Positions 52,265-61,078 of a stretch of DNA of 64,000 nucleotides are shown one piece after another; the stretch's first letter is position 1, and each line of letters begins with the position of its first letter. Origin of the DNA: G963704535 sp963704535 (GTDB lineage: Bacteria > Chloroflexota > Chloroflexia > Chloroflexales > Roseiflexaceae); NCBI GenBank assembly GCA_963704535.1, contig OY969916.1, forward strand, positions 372,001-436,000, read 5' to 3'. The notes under the pieces were generated by a model. That model saw nothing but the letters and a program-made list of their open reading frames with translations, was not told the origin of the DNA and did no database searches. A program made the translations under genes and the position numbers.

Positions 52265-52699
52265 ATGCAAGTGGTGACTTGCTCGATCGGCCGCGAGGTG
52301 GATGTCTACGTAGCGATCGGTCGTGGGCGCGAATTGGCGACCACGCTGGGCTTTGACGATATAGACCGCACGCGTATCGAGATCGTCATTCTGGAACTCA
52401 CCCGCAACATCCTGGTACACGCCGGCAGCGGCGAGTTGCTGCTGGAGTTGGTCGAGGATGGCGACCGGCGCGGGATAGCGGTCGAAGCGCGGGATCAAGG
52501 CCCCGGCATAGCCAATATCACGCTGGCGATGCGCGACGGCTACAGCACCGCCAATACGCTTGGCGCCGGGCTCCCTGGCGTGAAGCGCCTGATGGATGCC
52601 TTTGAGATCGAATCGACTGTCGGCGTCGGCACACGGGTTCGCTCTGTGAAATGGCTTGGCAAAGGGCGATCCGCCGGCCGGACGGGAGGTCGATCGTGA
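52265..52699 (+). CDS. rsbT: Serine-protein kinase of the RsbT type (anti-sigma regulatory kinase)
   Basis: 144 residues with the single HATPase fold of RsbT/RsbW: VILELTRNILVHAGSG (N box), EARDQGPGI (G1) and GAGLPGVKRLMDAFEIES (G2). RsbT phosphorylates stressosome STAS proteins (RsbS/RsbR) and is released to activate a PP2C phosphatase. The next gene starts inside its stop codon (GTGA), and a histidine kinase follows with another overlap, a compact three-gene operon. A membrane STAS protein that could be a substrate is at 29041. Confidence 0.85.
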   Translation: MQVVTCSIGREVDVYVAIGRGRELATTLGFDDIDRTRIEIVILELTRNILVHAGSGELLLELVEDGDRRGIAVEARDQGPGIANITLAMRDGYSTANTLGAGLPGVKRLMDAFEIESTVGVGTRVRSVKWLGKGRSAGRTGGRS

Positions 52700-53283
52700 C
52701 TGTAACATGGGGCGCCGTCTGCCGGGCCAAGCAGGGCCAGTCGGTTTCAGGCGATATCTATCTCGTATGTGAGTATGGCGATGGGCTGGTGCTCGCCGCC
52801 GTGATCGACGGTCTTGGCGGCGGCGAGGAAGCGGCCCGCGCCGCCCGGCTCGCCGAGGAGACTCTCCTGGCGCATCCTGAGTACCCGCTCCAGGACCTGA
52901 TCCGTCGCTCCCATACCGCGCTGCACGCCACCCGTGGAGCCGTGATCGGGGTGTTGCGCTTGGACGACCGGAGTCATCAGGCCACCTATGTCGGGGTCGG
53001 CAACATTGGCACCCATGTGTACAGCCGCCAGCCAATCAAGCCAATCTCCAAGAATGGCATTCTGGGCTTCCGACTTCCCTCGCTGCTTGAGATGCACTAC
53101 ACCTATGATCCCGGCGATATCTTTGCGCTCTTCAGCGACGGCATCTCAAGCAATTTCGCGCAGGATCACCGGATCGACATCAAGCAAACGCCTCAACGCA
53201 TCGCCGAGCAGGTCCTGACGGCCTATGGCAAGCAATCCGACGACGCCACCGTCGTCGTGGTGAAAACAACGGCATCTGTATGA
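52696..53283 (+). CDS. PP2C-type phosphatase, RsbX/SpoIIE-like
   Basis: 195 residues from GTG 52696 with GGGAGGT just upstream; overlaps rsbT by 4 bp. Motifs of PP2C-like SpoIIE domains: LAAVIDGLGGGEEAA (metal Asp), YDPGDIFALFSDGIS and QSDDATVVVVK. The short form without sensor domain is like RsbX, which dephosphorylates RsbR/RsbS and resets the stressosome. The combination with RsbT supports this over a housekeeping role. Confidence 0.87.
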   Translation: MTVTWGAVCRAKQGQSVSGDIYLVCEYGDGLVLAAVIDGLGGGEEAARAARLAEETLLAHPEYPLQDLIRRSHTALHATRGAVIGVLRLDDRSHQATYVGVGNIGTHVYSRQPIKPISKNGILGFRLPSLLEMHYTYDPGDIFALFSDGISSNFAQDHRIDIKQTPQRIAEQVLTAYGKQSDDATVVVVKTTASV

Positions 53284-56088
53284 ATACTACCCTGGGGCGC
53301 TGGCTCGCCGACCAACGTGAAATGCTGTTGCCGCGCTGGATCGCGTTGCTGGACCAACTCCCACAGGTCGCGAATGGCAATGGTGTCAACAGCCGTGGGG
53401 CGGAGACCAGGCACCCGGTGCCGGCGCTCAAATCGCACCATCCCGACGAGCTGCGCCTGCTGTTGTCCTCGATCTATGATGGGATGGTCAGCGCGGCCGA
53501 GGGCAATTATGCGCCACTGAATGATTGCCTGCGCCTGCTGCGCGCCCTGCGGATCAACCCCGGCGAAGATGAGCTGCCCGAACAGCTTGCCCTGACCTTC
53601 CACCTGCGCCGCGCCGCCTGGGACCTGATCTTCGCCGATGACCGGCGAGCCTCGAAAAAAGTGGCCCAGGATTGGCGCCAGCTCGTCGACGCGCTGGACC
53701 AACTGCTCGAATATACCGCCGTCACGATGGCGAAGCAATGGATCTCGGCCGCCGAGGTGGTGCGCCGCGAGCTGAATGAGACCAGGCTGCTGGTCGAAAG
53801 CCTGTCGCACGACGCCGAGGCGACCGACCGGACCACCCTGCATGTCTCGACTCTCAATCAGATCGCGCAGGAGCTGTCGGCGAATCTGGATGACCAGGCG
53901 CGGCAGCTCTCGCTCGTCGGCGAGAGTCTCAAGGCCGCGCTGGAGGTCGAGACGCTGACGATCTGGCTGTTTGACGCCGAGACGCAGAGCTTGTACGCGG
54001 CGCGAAACTGGAGCGCCGAGAGCGCGGCCCACGGGGCAGAGGCGCTCGATGATGAGCAGCCTGGTGTCGATACGCCGGCAGCTCCGATCTGGCGCATGCG
54101 GGTTGATACCTCCGAGGACCTGATCGCGCGCTCGTTTCAGCTCGGTGAGATGGTGCTGGAGCTTCAGCCTGAGGCGGGCCAGGGCGCGTGGTACCAGCCG
54201 CCCTGCGCGGTGCTGGCCCTGCCGCTCGTCGCGCAGCGCCAGGCGATCGGCGTGATCGGGCTACAGGACCGCAAGGTCGAGGCGTTGATCGACCGCTCGC
54301 AGCAGGACTTCCTCAAGTCGGCGGCCAGCCAGGTGGCGATCGCGCTGGAGAACGCGCGCCTGTACGGTGAGGTGCGCCAGTTCAATGCGGTGCTCACGCA
54401 GCGCGTCGAGGAGCGCACCCGCGAGCTACAGGTCGAGCGCGATACGCTTGAAACGCTCTATCAGATCGCCGTCGAGGTCAGCAGCACGCTGGACCGCGAT
54501 ACGCTGCTGGAGAACTCGCTGAACGTCCTGGCCAAGCTGATCGGCGTGGAGCACGGCTCGGTGATGCTGATCGAGGCCGATACCGGCCACCTGGTCGACC
54601 GGGCAGTGCTTGGTCGCAAGGATTCGCTTGGCTATACGCGATTCCCGATGGGCCAGGGCATCGTCGGCTGGGTGGCGCAGCACAAGAAGCCGGCGCTGGT
54701 CAGCGATGTGGGCGAGGACACGCGTTGGGTGCCCATGCCCGACGACGAGACGCCGCACAAGCGGCTCGGCTCGATGATCGCCGTGCCACTGCTGATGCAG
54801 TACGACACACTGGGCGTGCTGATGCTGTCCCACGACGAGGTCGGCTACTTCCGCGACGAGCACATGCGGCTGCTCACTGCGTCGGCCGGCCAGATCGCCC
54901 TCGGCATCCACAACGCCATGCTCTACACCGAGATCGAGCAGCAGCTGCATCCACCGCGGCGAGATGCTGCGCCGCCAGGAGGAGGCCGTCTCGCAGAGCA
55001 CGGCGATCCTCCAGAGCCTCTCGGACGGCGTGATTGTGTGCAACGCCGATGGCGGCGTGCTGGCGGTCAACCCGGCGATCGAGCGCATCCTGGAGCGGTC
55101 GATGGAGGAGTTGGTGCTGTGGAACCTCCCCGATCTGCTCAAGCGGATGCTCCAACGCAAGGCCCTTGATGTCCCGGTCGAGAAATTGCTGGCCCAGCCG
55201 CTGAACGAGCGCGGCGAGCCGCGCAGCTTCTCGACCACGTTCCAGATCGCCACGCGGGTGGTCAGCGTGACGCTCGACCCGGTGCTAACCAGCCGCGAGC
55301 AGCTGATGGGCGCCGTCGCGGTGTTCCGCGACATCACGCGCGAGGTCGAGTCCGACCGGCTCAAGACCGAGTTCATCGGCACGGTCTCCCACGAGCTGCG
55401 CACGCCGATGACCTCGATCAAGGGCTTCACGCAGCTCCTGGCGATGGGCAGCCTGGGGCCGGTCAATGACACCCAGAAAGAGTTCCTCAATATCATCCAG
55501 ACCAACGCCGAACGTATGATCTCGATCATCAACGACCTGCTCGACATCACCAAGATCGAGACCGGCAGCGTCGAGCTGGAGATGCGCCCGCTGCACCTGG
55601 CCGAGTCGCTTAGCAATGTGATGATGGAGCTACAGCCGAACATCAAGGCCCGCAGCCACGAGCTGACGATCAACATCCCGCCCGGCCTGCCGCTGGTGCG
55701 CGCCGACGCCAGGCGCTTCAATCAAATTATCTTTAACCTGCTGTCGAACTCGGTTAAGTACACGCCGCATGATGGCAAGATCACGCTGGTGGCGCGCGAC
55801 GTCGGCATCGATGCGGTGCCGGATCTCTTGCAGGAGGGGCTCAAGTTGAGCACCCGCTTCGTCCAGGTCGACGTCACCGACACCGGGGTGGGCATCGCGC
55901 CGGAGGAGCACGAGCGGATCTTCGATCGGTTCTACCGCACCGAGAACCCGCTCAAGGTCGAGGCCGGCGGGACCGGCCTGGGTCTCTCGCTGGTGCGCCC
56001 GCTGATCGAGCTGTTCGGCGGCCGGATCTGGGTTCGCAGCAGCGTCAATCAGGGCAGCACCTTCAGCTTCGTCGTCCCAGCAGCGTGA
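53280..56088 (+). CDS. Hybrid sensor histidine kinase (RsbRD-like, GAF, GAF, PAS, HisKA, HATPase), +1 frameshift
   Basis: Start overlaps the phosphatase stop (ATGA). About 935 residues if one base is removed near 54947 (T in CAGCTGCATCC, restoring EQQRIHRGEMLRRQEEA). Order: an RsbRD_N-like helical region (about 1-170), GAF (about 195-360), coiled coil, GAF (about 395-555), PAS (about 580-690), HisKA with VSHELRTPM (about 702-710), and HATPase with NLLSNSVKYTP, DTGVGI and GTGLGLSL. A histidine kinase with an N-terminus like stressosome sensors, in an operon with RsbT and RsbX, suggests a link between two-component and partner-switch signalling. No receiver follows. Confidence 0.82.
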
Positions 56089-56093
56089 TATGA

Positions 56094-56163
56094 TGGGGTG
56101 AAAGGGTGAAGGGGTGAATGGGCGATTTGCTCCCGTTCACCCCTTCACCCTTTCACCCTTTCA
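56094..56163. terminator. Octamer hairpin between convergent genes
   Basis: GGTGAAAGGGTGAAGGGG pairs with CCCCTTCACCCTTTCACC around GAATGGGCGATTTGCTCCCGTTC; lies between the histidine kinase stop and the lipoprotein stop (56161). Confidence 0.6.
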
Positions 56164-56625
56164 CTGTTCGGGTACGACCTCCTGATCAAACACCGCCGTG
56201 TGGTCTTTCCCCGCGACTCTGGCGTACACCGTCACCTTCCAGATCCCGTCCATCGTGAAGAGACTTTTGATGCGGTACTGACCATTGCCGAGCTGGTCGG
56301 CCAGCGGCTGCAAGGGCGCCATTGGCATGGTCGTCATGGTCATGTCAAGGAACACGGTGGCGTCGTCAAGGGGCCGGCCCTCGGCGTCGGCCAGCGTGAC
56401 GAATAGCTCGTACTCCTTGAGCACCTCGGGCTGCTGCGGCCGCTCCAGGCCGATCGTGAGGCCGTCCACCGTCTGCTGCTGCTTGGTGTAGCCGGGTCGC
56501 GGCCCGCCCCCGCCGCAGGCGATGAGCGTGAGCAGGAGTAGGAGGAGGCCGGCGGCGGAGGGGAGTTTGAGGGGGTCGCCCCTCAAGAAGCCTCTTTTCA
56601 AACAGCTTCTTAGGCGATACGTCAT
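56161..56625 (-). CDS. YtkA-like lipoprotein whose start and N-region come from a repeat element
   Basis: 154 residues. Lipobox LLTLIAC at about residues 32-38, then a FixH/YtkA-like beta domain (LTIGLERPQQPEVLKEYELF, DMTMTTMPMAPLQPLADQLG, YRIKSLFTMDGIWKVTVYAR). Exported, copper- or oxidase-related in some families, but the role here is open. The first 25 codons (CLKRGFLRGDPLKLPS) are translated from element A (56554-56614); no ATG, GTG or TTG lies between the element and the hydrophobic signal core, so the element provides the translation start. Confidence 0.75.
   Translation of the reverse strand: MTYRLRSCLKRGFLRGDPLKLPSAAGLLLLLLTLIACGGGGPRPGYTKQQQTVDGLTIGLERPQQPEVLKEYELFVTLADAEGRPLDDATVFLDMTMTTMPMAPLQPLADQLGNGQYRIKSLFTMDGIWKVTVYARVAGKDHTAVFDQEVVPEQ
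56554..56614 (-). repeat. Element A, half copy forming the 5' end of a lipoprotein gene
   Basis: TAAGAAGCTGTTTGAAAAGA terminal repeat plus core palindrome (GAGGGGCGACCCCCTC); the other terminal repeat is missing at the coding side. Confidence 0.7.
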
Positions 56626-56688
56626 TGTGTATTTTTACTTTCGTCTTGGCTTGTATGAATATCCGCCTGTGGGATTGAACGCCAGGTT

Positions 56689-56803
56689 ATCATCGAATGA
56701 ATTCGATGCCTGAAACCAGTAAACGTGTTAAAACACGTTGAGGATCGCTTCCAAATACGTTTGAACGTGTTTACGATTTCAGGTCACAAATTCATTTGTG
56801 GAC
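56689..56803. repeat. Cruciform element C, copy 2 (inverted)
   Basis: ATCGAATGAATTCGAT (56693-56708), nested AAACGTGTT-type arms and CACAAATTCATTTGTG (56785-56800). Reverse complement of the 20254-20366 element apart from scattered changes in the middle. The stop codon of the restriction-methyltransferase gene (56792-56794) lies in the loop of the last palindrome. Confidence 0.75.
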
Positions 56804-59800
56804 GGAAAGTTCCTCAATAACCGCCGGTAGCCCCTTCACCAACCTCACCGTCTCCACACTGACCGTCACCACCCTGCCCACCAGTCGCACGATGTACTCC
56901 TCGTCGTCGGCGCGGTTCGGGTCGCTGGTGATGCCGCTACGCTTGTCGGTCGAGACCTGGTACTGGTCGATCACCCATTCCAGCGCCGAGCGGTTGCCCA
57001 GGCGATACTCGAAGCACTCCGCCGGTATGCCCGTGAGCGTCAGCGCCTCGTTGACCTTGATCTGCGTCTTGTCCTTGCTCATTTGCATCTTGGTGACGCG
57101 CCACGAGAAGGGTATGTCCTTGTTCTCGATCCAGCGAAGTGGATACTCCTTGGCCTGCTCGTAGTTCAAATGGAGGTCGGCCAGGCGCGCGCCGGTATCG
57201 ACGAACGCCCGGAACGCCTGCCGAGCGACGAAGGGGATGCGCGGCAGCTCGCGCTTCAGGTTCTCGGCGTAGCGCTCGCGGTACTGCGGGCTGTGCAGCA
57301 CAGCATAGACATAATGGAAGATGTCGCGCTTGGTGACTTCGGGGCCGTATTGCTCCCGGAACTGCGCCAGCGCCCAGTCGGTGATGTTCTCGCGGCGGTT
57401 GGTGCCGTCTGCGGAGTAGGTGTAGAAGGGGAAGCATTGGGATGGTCGTCCGCCTACATCAAGACTGGGGATGAGACTCGTTAATTGGCAGGAGAATGGA
57501 ACCTGTGAATGACTCGTAGCTACAATTATACGATTTTCCAATTCTGCTTCGCTTGTCGGTAGGATCTCATCGAAATAGCCGGGCCTATCATTCAGTAATC
57601 TTTCATAGTATAGAAACATTTTGGTGAACGGCCGATAAAGCGATGAGCGAATATGCTTTTGGTTATACTTCCCATAATGACCTCGCTTCAGCTCATCCTT
57701 TAAGTGATCACTCCACTTTATCTTATCATACTTTACGAAGTCATCAATATCTTCAGAATGACTATGCCTTATCCACCGAGCTACTTCATCGTTATAATCA
57801 TCGATAAAACGTTGAATCCTAACAGCCAATCTCTGATGATCAAAATCAAATACTACACCGTCACGATTTGTTTTTGACCCCCCACTCCAAGTTTTGAACA
57901 GCGCTCGTACATCAATATCTCTGCCCGACCTAACTTCCTTAGTCCCAATTGGCATGAATGCCTCAAAGTCGGAACTTGCATTCTCATTTAACCAGGGTTG
58001 GCTAACATCACCTTTAACTTCTCGCCAATCGATAGCAAGGATGTTTTTCTTTTCGACCAAGAAAGATATCTTGTCTATTCTCGTCCAAAGTTCAGGTACG
58101 CGAAAGTAGCGTAGAAATCTGTCATTGCTATGAGAGTTTCGAATAGCAATAGTAATACCTACACCAACCTGTATACCAAAGACATTATGCGTTGTGCCAG
58201 AGAGTTTGGGGTTTCGACGGACGTTGCCATGAAGGTCTAGGTGATATACATGATTAAAGTCTTGCAGAAGATGACGACGCATTCCATCAAAAGGTAGCTG
58301 ATCAACAAACGAATTATTGCTGATAAAACATATGACGCCATCACGCTCTTGCAGTCTATCGGTTGCCCAACGAAAGAACTTTACATAGACATCATATAAT
58401 TGGGCCTTCAATGTAGCTTTCGACCCTTTGACGTAAGTATCCTTAATGCGGCCATCAACTATTCGATACCGGCGATTGCGGTTATTGTCCGCCTCATTCT
58501 TCTGTCCTGCGTTATACGGCGGGTTTCCAATGACCACTGTGATCTCGGCATCCTTCTGGCGCTGTACACGCTCGGTGTTCTCCTCGGCAAACAGCGAGAG
58601 TTGCTGCGACTCGGCCAGGTCGAGCGTGTCGGTGAAGCAGATGCCTTCGAACGGCTCGTACTCGCCGGTCAGGTCGTAGTAGGCATGCTCGATGTTCAGT
58701 GAGGCGATGTAGTAGGGCAGCAGCATGATCTCGTTCGCGAACAGCTCGTCGCGGTATTTGCGCTTGAGATCGCGGCGGTTGATGCGGCGCAGGATATTCA
58801 CGATGAAGTTGCCAGTGCCGGTGGCCGGATCGAGAATCTTGACCCCCTCGGACGAGAGCGACAGCCCGAACTCCTGTTGCAGCACCTCGTCCACGCTGCT
58901 GATCATGAAGTCCACGATCGGCTGGGGGGTGTAGACGATGCCGTGAGTGTCGGCCTGGTCCTTCGAGAAGCCCTGGAAGAACCGCTCATAGACCGTGTTG
59001 AGGAAGGTTTGCTTCTGCGCGAAGTCGTCGATGGTCTGCGCCGCCGCCTCGATCGCCACATAGAAGTAGTCGAGCCGCTTCAGGAAGGCGCTGCGGTTGA
59101 ACGAGCGGCTGGTGAGCGCCTTGATGACCTTCTCGATCTCGGAAGCAATCACATTGCGGTCGGTGAAATCGGAGTCGTCGAAGACCGTGCGGAACAGCCG
59201 CTCGGTCAGGAGGTGCTGAACCAGCATCTCCTCGATCTCTGCGACGCTGATATTGGGATCGATTGAGGCCCGGCAGATGCGCTGGAACTCCTCGAAGGCA
59301 GCGACGAACTTCTGGTTGCGCCCGCGCTCCTCCTCGATCCGCTCCATCAGCCCCTTCGCAAGCTCAGGGATGCGCTGCTTGAACTCGCTGACGGCGGCGT
59401 GGAACTCCTCGATCTGCTCGCCGGTGTAGCTGAAGAAGCTGGTCAGCAGCGCGACGAGCTGGCTGCGCTGCGCCAGGTCGGCCTCGAAGACCGGCCGGCT
59501 ATTCTGGTAGAGCACCGCCCGCCGCGTGTCCTCGAAGATCGTGTTGGTCAGCGGGTACTTGCGCTCGATCTTCTTGCGGATTTCAGCGTCGAGGTCGTCC
59601 TGGGTGTCCTTGGCCTCCCAATAGCCACGCGGGATCTTGAAGCTATCCTGAAGCGTGCCATCAGGGCGCTTGCGGTTGCTGAGTGCCTGTTCCAGCACCA
59701 GCGTCCAGCCGACCGTCTTCGAGATTGTATCGAGCAGCGTGCTGAAAGCCAGCCGGGTGGCCTGCTCGTGCGTCACCCCCTGCGACTGGTAGGTCGAGAG

Positions 59801-59878
59801 GGCGGCATAGTAGGTGTCGATGGCTTTGTGGTTGGTCAGGTTGAGTGACGCGGGCTTGCGGCTGCTGGCGTTTGACAT
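56792..59878 (-). CDS. Type ISP/IIG-like restriction-modification enzyme (nuclease plus N6-adenine methyltransferase)
   Basis: 1,028 residues from ATG 59878. N-terminal Mrr-like nuclease part with DSFKIPRGYWEAKD (Asp78, Glu88, Lys90: D-ExK). A helical stretch follows, then methyltransferase motifs DPATGTGNF (about 345) and GNPPYN (about 450), order I then IV as in gamma-type N6-adenine enzymes, and a C-terminal region like type ISP proteins that recognises the target. No SNF2 helicase is present, unlike full type ISP. The DNA from about 57480 to 58520 (residues about 450-800) is visibly AT-rich, while both ends are GC-rich: a mosaic gene. The stop sits inside element C. Confidence 0.85.
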   Translation of the reverse strand: MSNASSRKPASLNLTNHKAIDTYYAALSTYQSQGVTHEQATRLAFSTLLDTISKTVGWTLVLEQALSNRKRPDGTLQDSFKIPRGYWEAKDTQDDLDAEIRKKIERKYPLTNTIFEDTRRAVLYQNSRPVFEADLAQRSQLVALLTSFFSYTGEQIEEFHAAVSEFKQRIPELAKGLMERIEEERGRNQKFVAAFEEFQRICRASIDPNISVAEIEEMLVQHLLTERLFRTVFDDSDFTDRNVIASEIEKVIKALTSRSFNRSAFLKRLDYFYVAIEAAAQTIDDFAQKQTFLNTVYERFFQGFSKDQADTHGIVYTPQPIVDFMISSVDEVLQQEFGLSLSSEGVKILDPATGTGNFIVNILRRINRRDLKRKYRDELFANEIMLLPYYIASLNIEHAYYDLTGEYEPFEGICFTDTLDLAESQQLSLFAEENTERVQRQKDAEITVVIGNPPYNAGQKNEADNNRNRRYRIVDGRIKDTYVKGSKATLKAQLYDVYVKFFRWATDRLQERDGVICFISNNSFVDQLPFDGMRRHLLQDFNHVYHLDLHGNVRRNPKLSGTTHNVFGIQVGVGITIAIRNSHSNDRFLRYFRVPELWTRIDKISFLVEKKNILAIDWREVKGDVSQPWLNENASSDFEAFMPIGTKEVRSGRDIDVRALFKTWSGGSKTNRDGVVFDFDHQRLAVRIQRFIDDYNDEVARWIRHSHSEDIDDFVKYDKIKWSDHLKDELKRGHYGKYNQKHIRSSLYRPFTKMFLYYERLLNDRPGYFDEILPTSEAELENRIIVATSHSQVPFSCQLTSLIPSLDVGGRPSQCFPFYTYSADGTNRRENITDWALAQFREQYGPEVTKRDIFHYVYAVLHSPQYRERYAENLKRELPRIPFVARQAFRAFVDTGARLADLHLNYEQAKEYPLRWIENKDIPFSWRVTKMQMSKDKTQIKVNEALTLTGIPAECFEYRLGNRSALEWVIDQYQVSTDKRSGITSDPNRADDEEYIVRLVGRVVTVSVETVRLVKGLPAVIEELSVHK

Positions 59879-59995
59879 CAGGGTGGCTCCAGTAGGGCAG
59901 GGCGCAACATTCAGAAGGGATATGTCGCCAAACACCACCAACATACCATGCCGGTCAAGCAGAGGCCAAAGGAAGAAAGAGTACCGCGCACATGT

Positions 59996-60997
59996 TCACA
60001 GGCGGGGAGGAGGGGCCGGCTCAACCTGGGCCAGCGCGTCGGGTGGGGGCCGGCCGAGCGGGTAGCGCAGCGAGACCAGGAACCCGATGATGATGTGCTC
60101 GATATTGATCAATAGGAACAGCGCCGAGAGGAACAGCGCCTGCTCGCGGGTGTAGCCATACAGCGGCAGCACCGCGACCAGCACCGCGTCGCGCACGCCC
60201 ACGCCGGCGACGCTGATCGGCAGCGCCTGGAGGATGGCGATCAGCGCGGTCGAGGCGACCACGGCTAGGATCGGGACGTCGAAGAGCGACATCGCCAGGA
60301 ACAGTAGGTAGATGCGAACCATCGTCGAGGTGGCCGAGCCGACTGAGGCCAACAGCAGCCGTGCCAGCAGCGCCGGGCGCAGGCTCAGCCCGGCGAACTG
60401 GTCGCGCCAGCGGGCAATGATCGCCCGCACTCGCCCCGGCAGCAGCGGCAGCGCGCGGGTCATCAGCCAGTCGCGCGGGCGGCGGGCCATGAGGCCGGGC
60501 GTCAGCAGGATAATCAGCGCGGCGAAGGCGACTGTCGCCACCCGCAGCACCGGCGGCAGCACGTCGAGGAACGCCGCCAGACCGAGCAGGGCCAGCAGCG
60601 CCATGATCAGGAAGTCGAACAGCCGGTCGAGCAGGATACTGAAGAGCGCTGGGGCCAGCGGCTGCCCACGCTCGCGCAGGTACCAGGCTTTGACGAAGTC
60701 GCCCGACTGGCCCGGCGTGGTCGCGCCCAGGAACAGGCCGATGGTATACAGCACCATCGAGAAGCCGAGCGGTGGCGCCTCGATGCCAAGCTCGGTCAGG
60801 AGCATGTTCCAGCGCCAGGCCTTCACGACCACGAAGACCGGGAAGAGCGCCAGCGACAGCAGCAGCGGCAGCAGGTTGAGCGTGCCGAAGTTGGCGATGA
60901 TCTCGTCGAGCTGGCCCTGCCGCGCGCTCTGCCACAGGAAGTAGGCCAGGAGCACGGGGCCGATCAAGCGTAGGAGCCAGCGGGTGTACCGATTCAT
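59996..60997 (-). CDS. Lysylphosphatidylglycerol synthase TM-region/flippase-like (UPF0104) protein
   Basis: 333 residues with about eight membrane spans. KAWRWNMLL and FLGATTPGQSGDFVKAWYLR are the conserved cytoplasmic motifs of the YbhN/AglD/MprF transmembrane family. Members flip or transfer lipid-linked groups. No synthetase domain. The GT2 glycosyltransferase next to it (61076) supports a lipid-linked sugar or envelope role. Confidence 0.82.
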   Translation of the reverse strand: MNRYTRWLLRLIGPVLLAYFLWQSARQGQLDEIIANFGTLNLLPLLLSLALFPVFVVVKAWRWNMLLTELGIEAPPLGFSMVLYTIGLFLGATTPGQSGDFVKAWYLRERGQPLAPALFSILLDRLFDFLIMALLALLGLAAFLDVLPPVLRVATVAFAALIILLTPGLMARRPRDWLMTRALPLLPGRVRAIIARWRDQFAGLSLRPALLARLLLASVGSATSTMVRIYLLFLAMSLFDVPILAVVASTALIAILQALPISVAGVGVRDAVLVAVLPLYGYTREQALFLSALFLLINIEHIIIGFLVSLRYPLGRPPPDALAQVEPAPPPRL

Positions 60998-61013
60998 TAT
61001 GGTCCGATTACTA

Positions 61014-61078
61014 GGAGATTAGAGATTGGAGATTGGAGATTGCCGCTGATAATCTCCAATCTCCAATCTCTAATCTCA
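61014..61078. repeat. Heptamer hairpin (GGAGATT / AATCTCC)
   Basis: Arms of about four units each around CCGCTGAT; same unit as at 51939. The right arm overlaps the last codon of the glycosyltransferase gene. Confidence 0.7.

Noticed and set aside
53223..54032. Minus-strand open frame of 269 codons
   Set aside because: Antisense of the histidine kinase N-terminal part.
21284..54970. Programmed ribosomal frameshifting as explanation of the six +1 shifts
   Set aside because: The sites share no slippery heptamer, stop-codon context or downstream structure; error or mutation is simpler.
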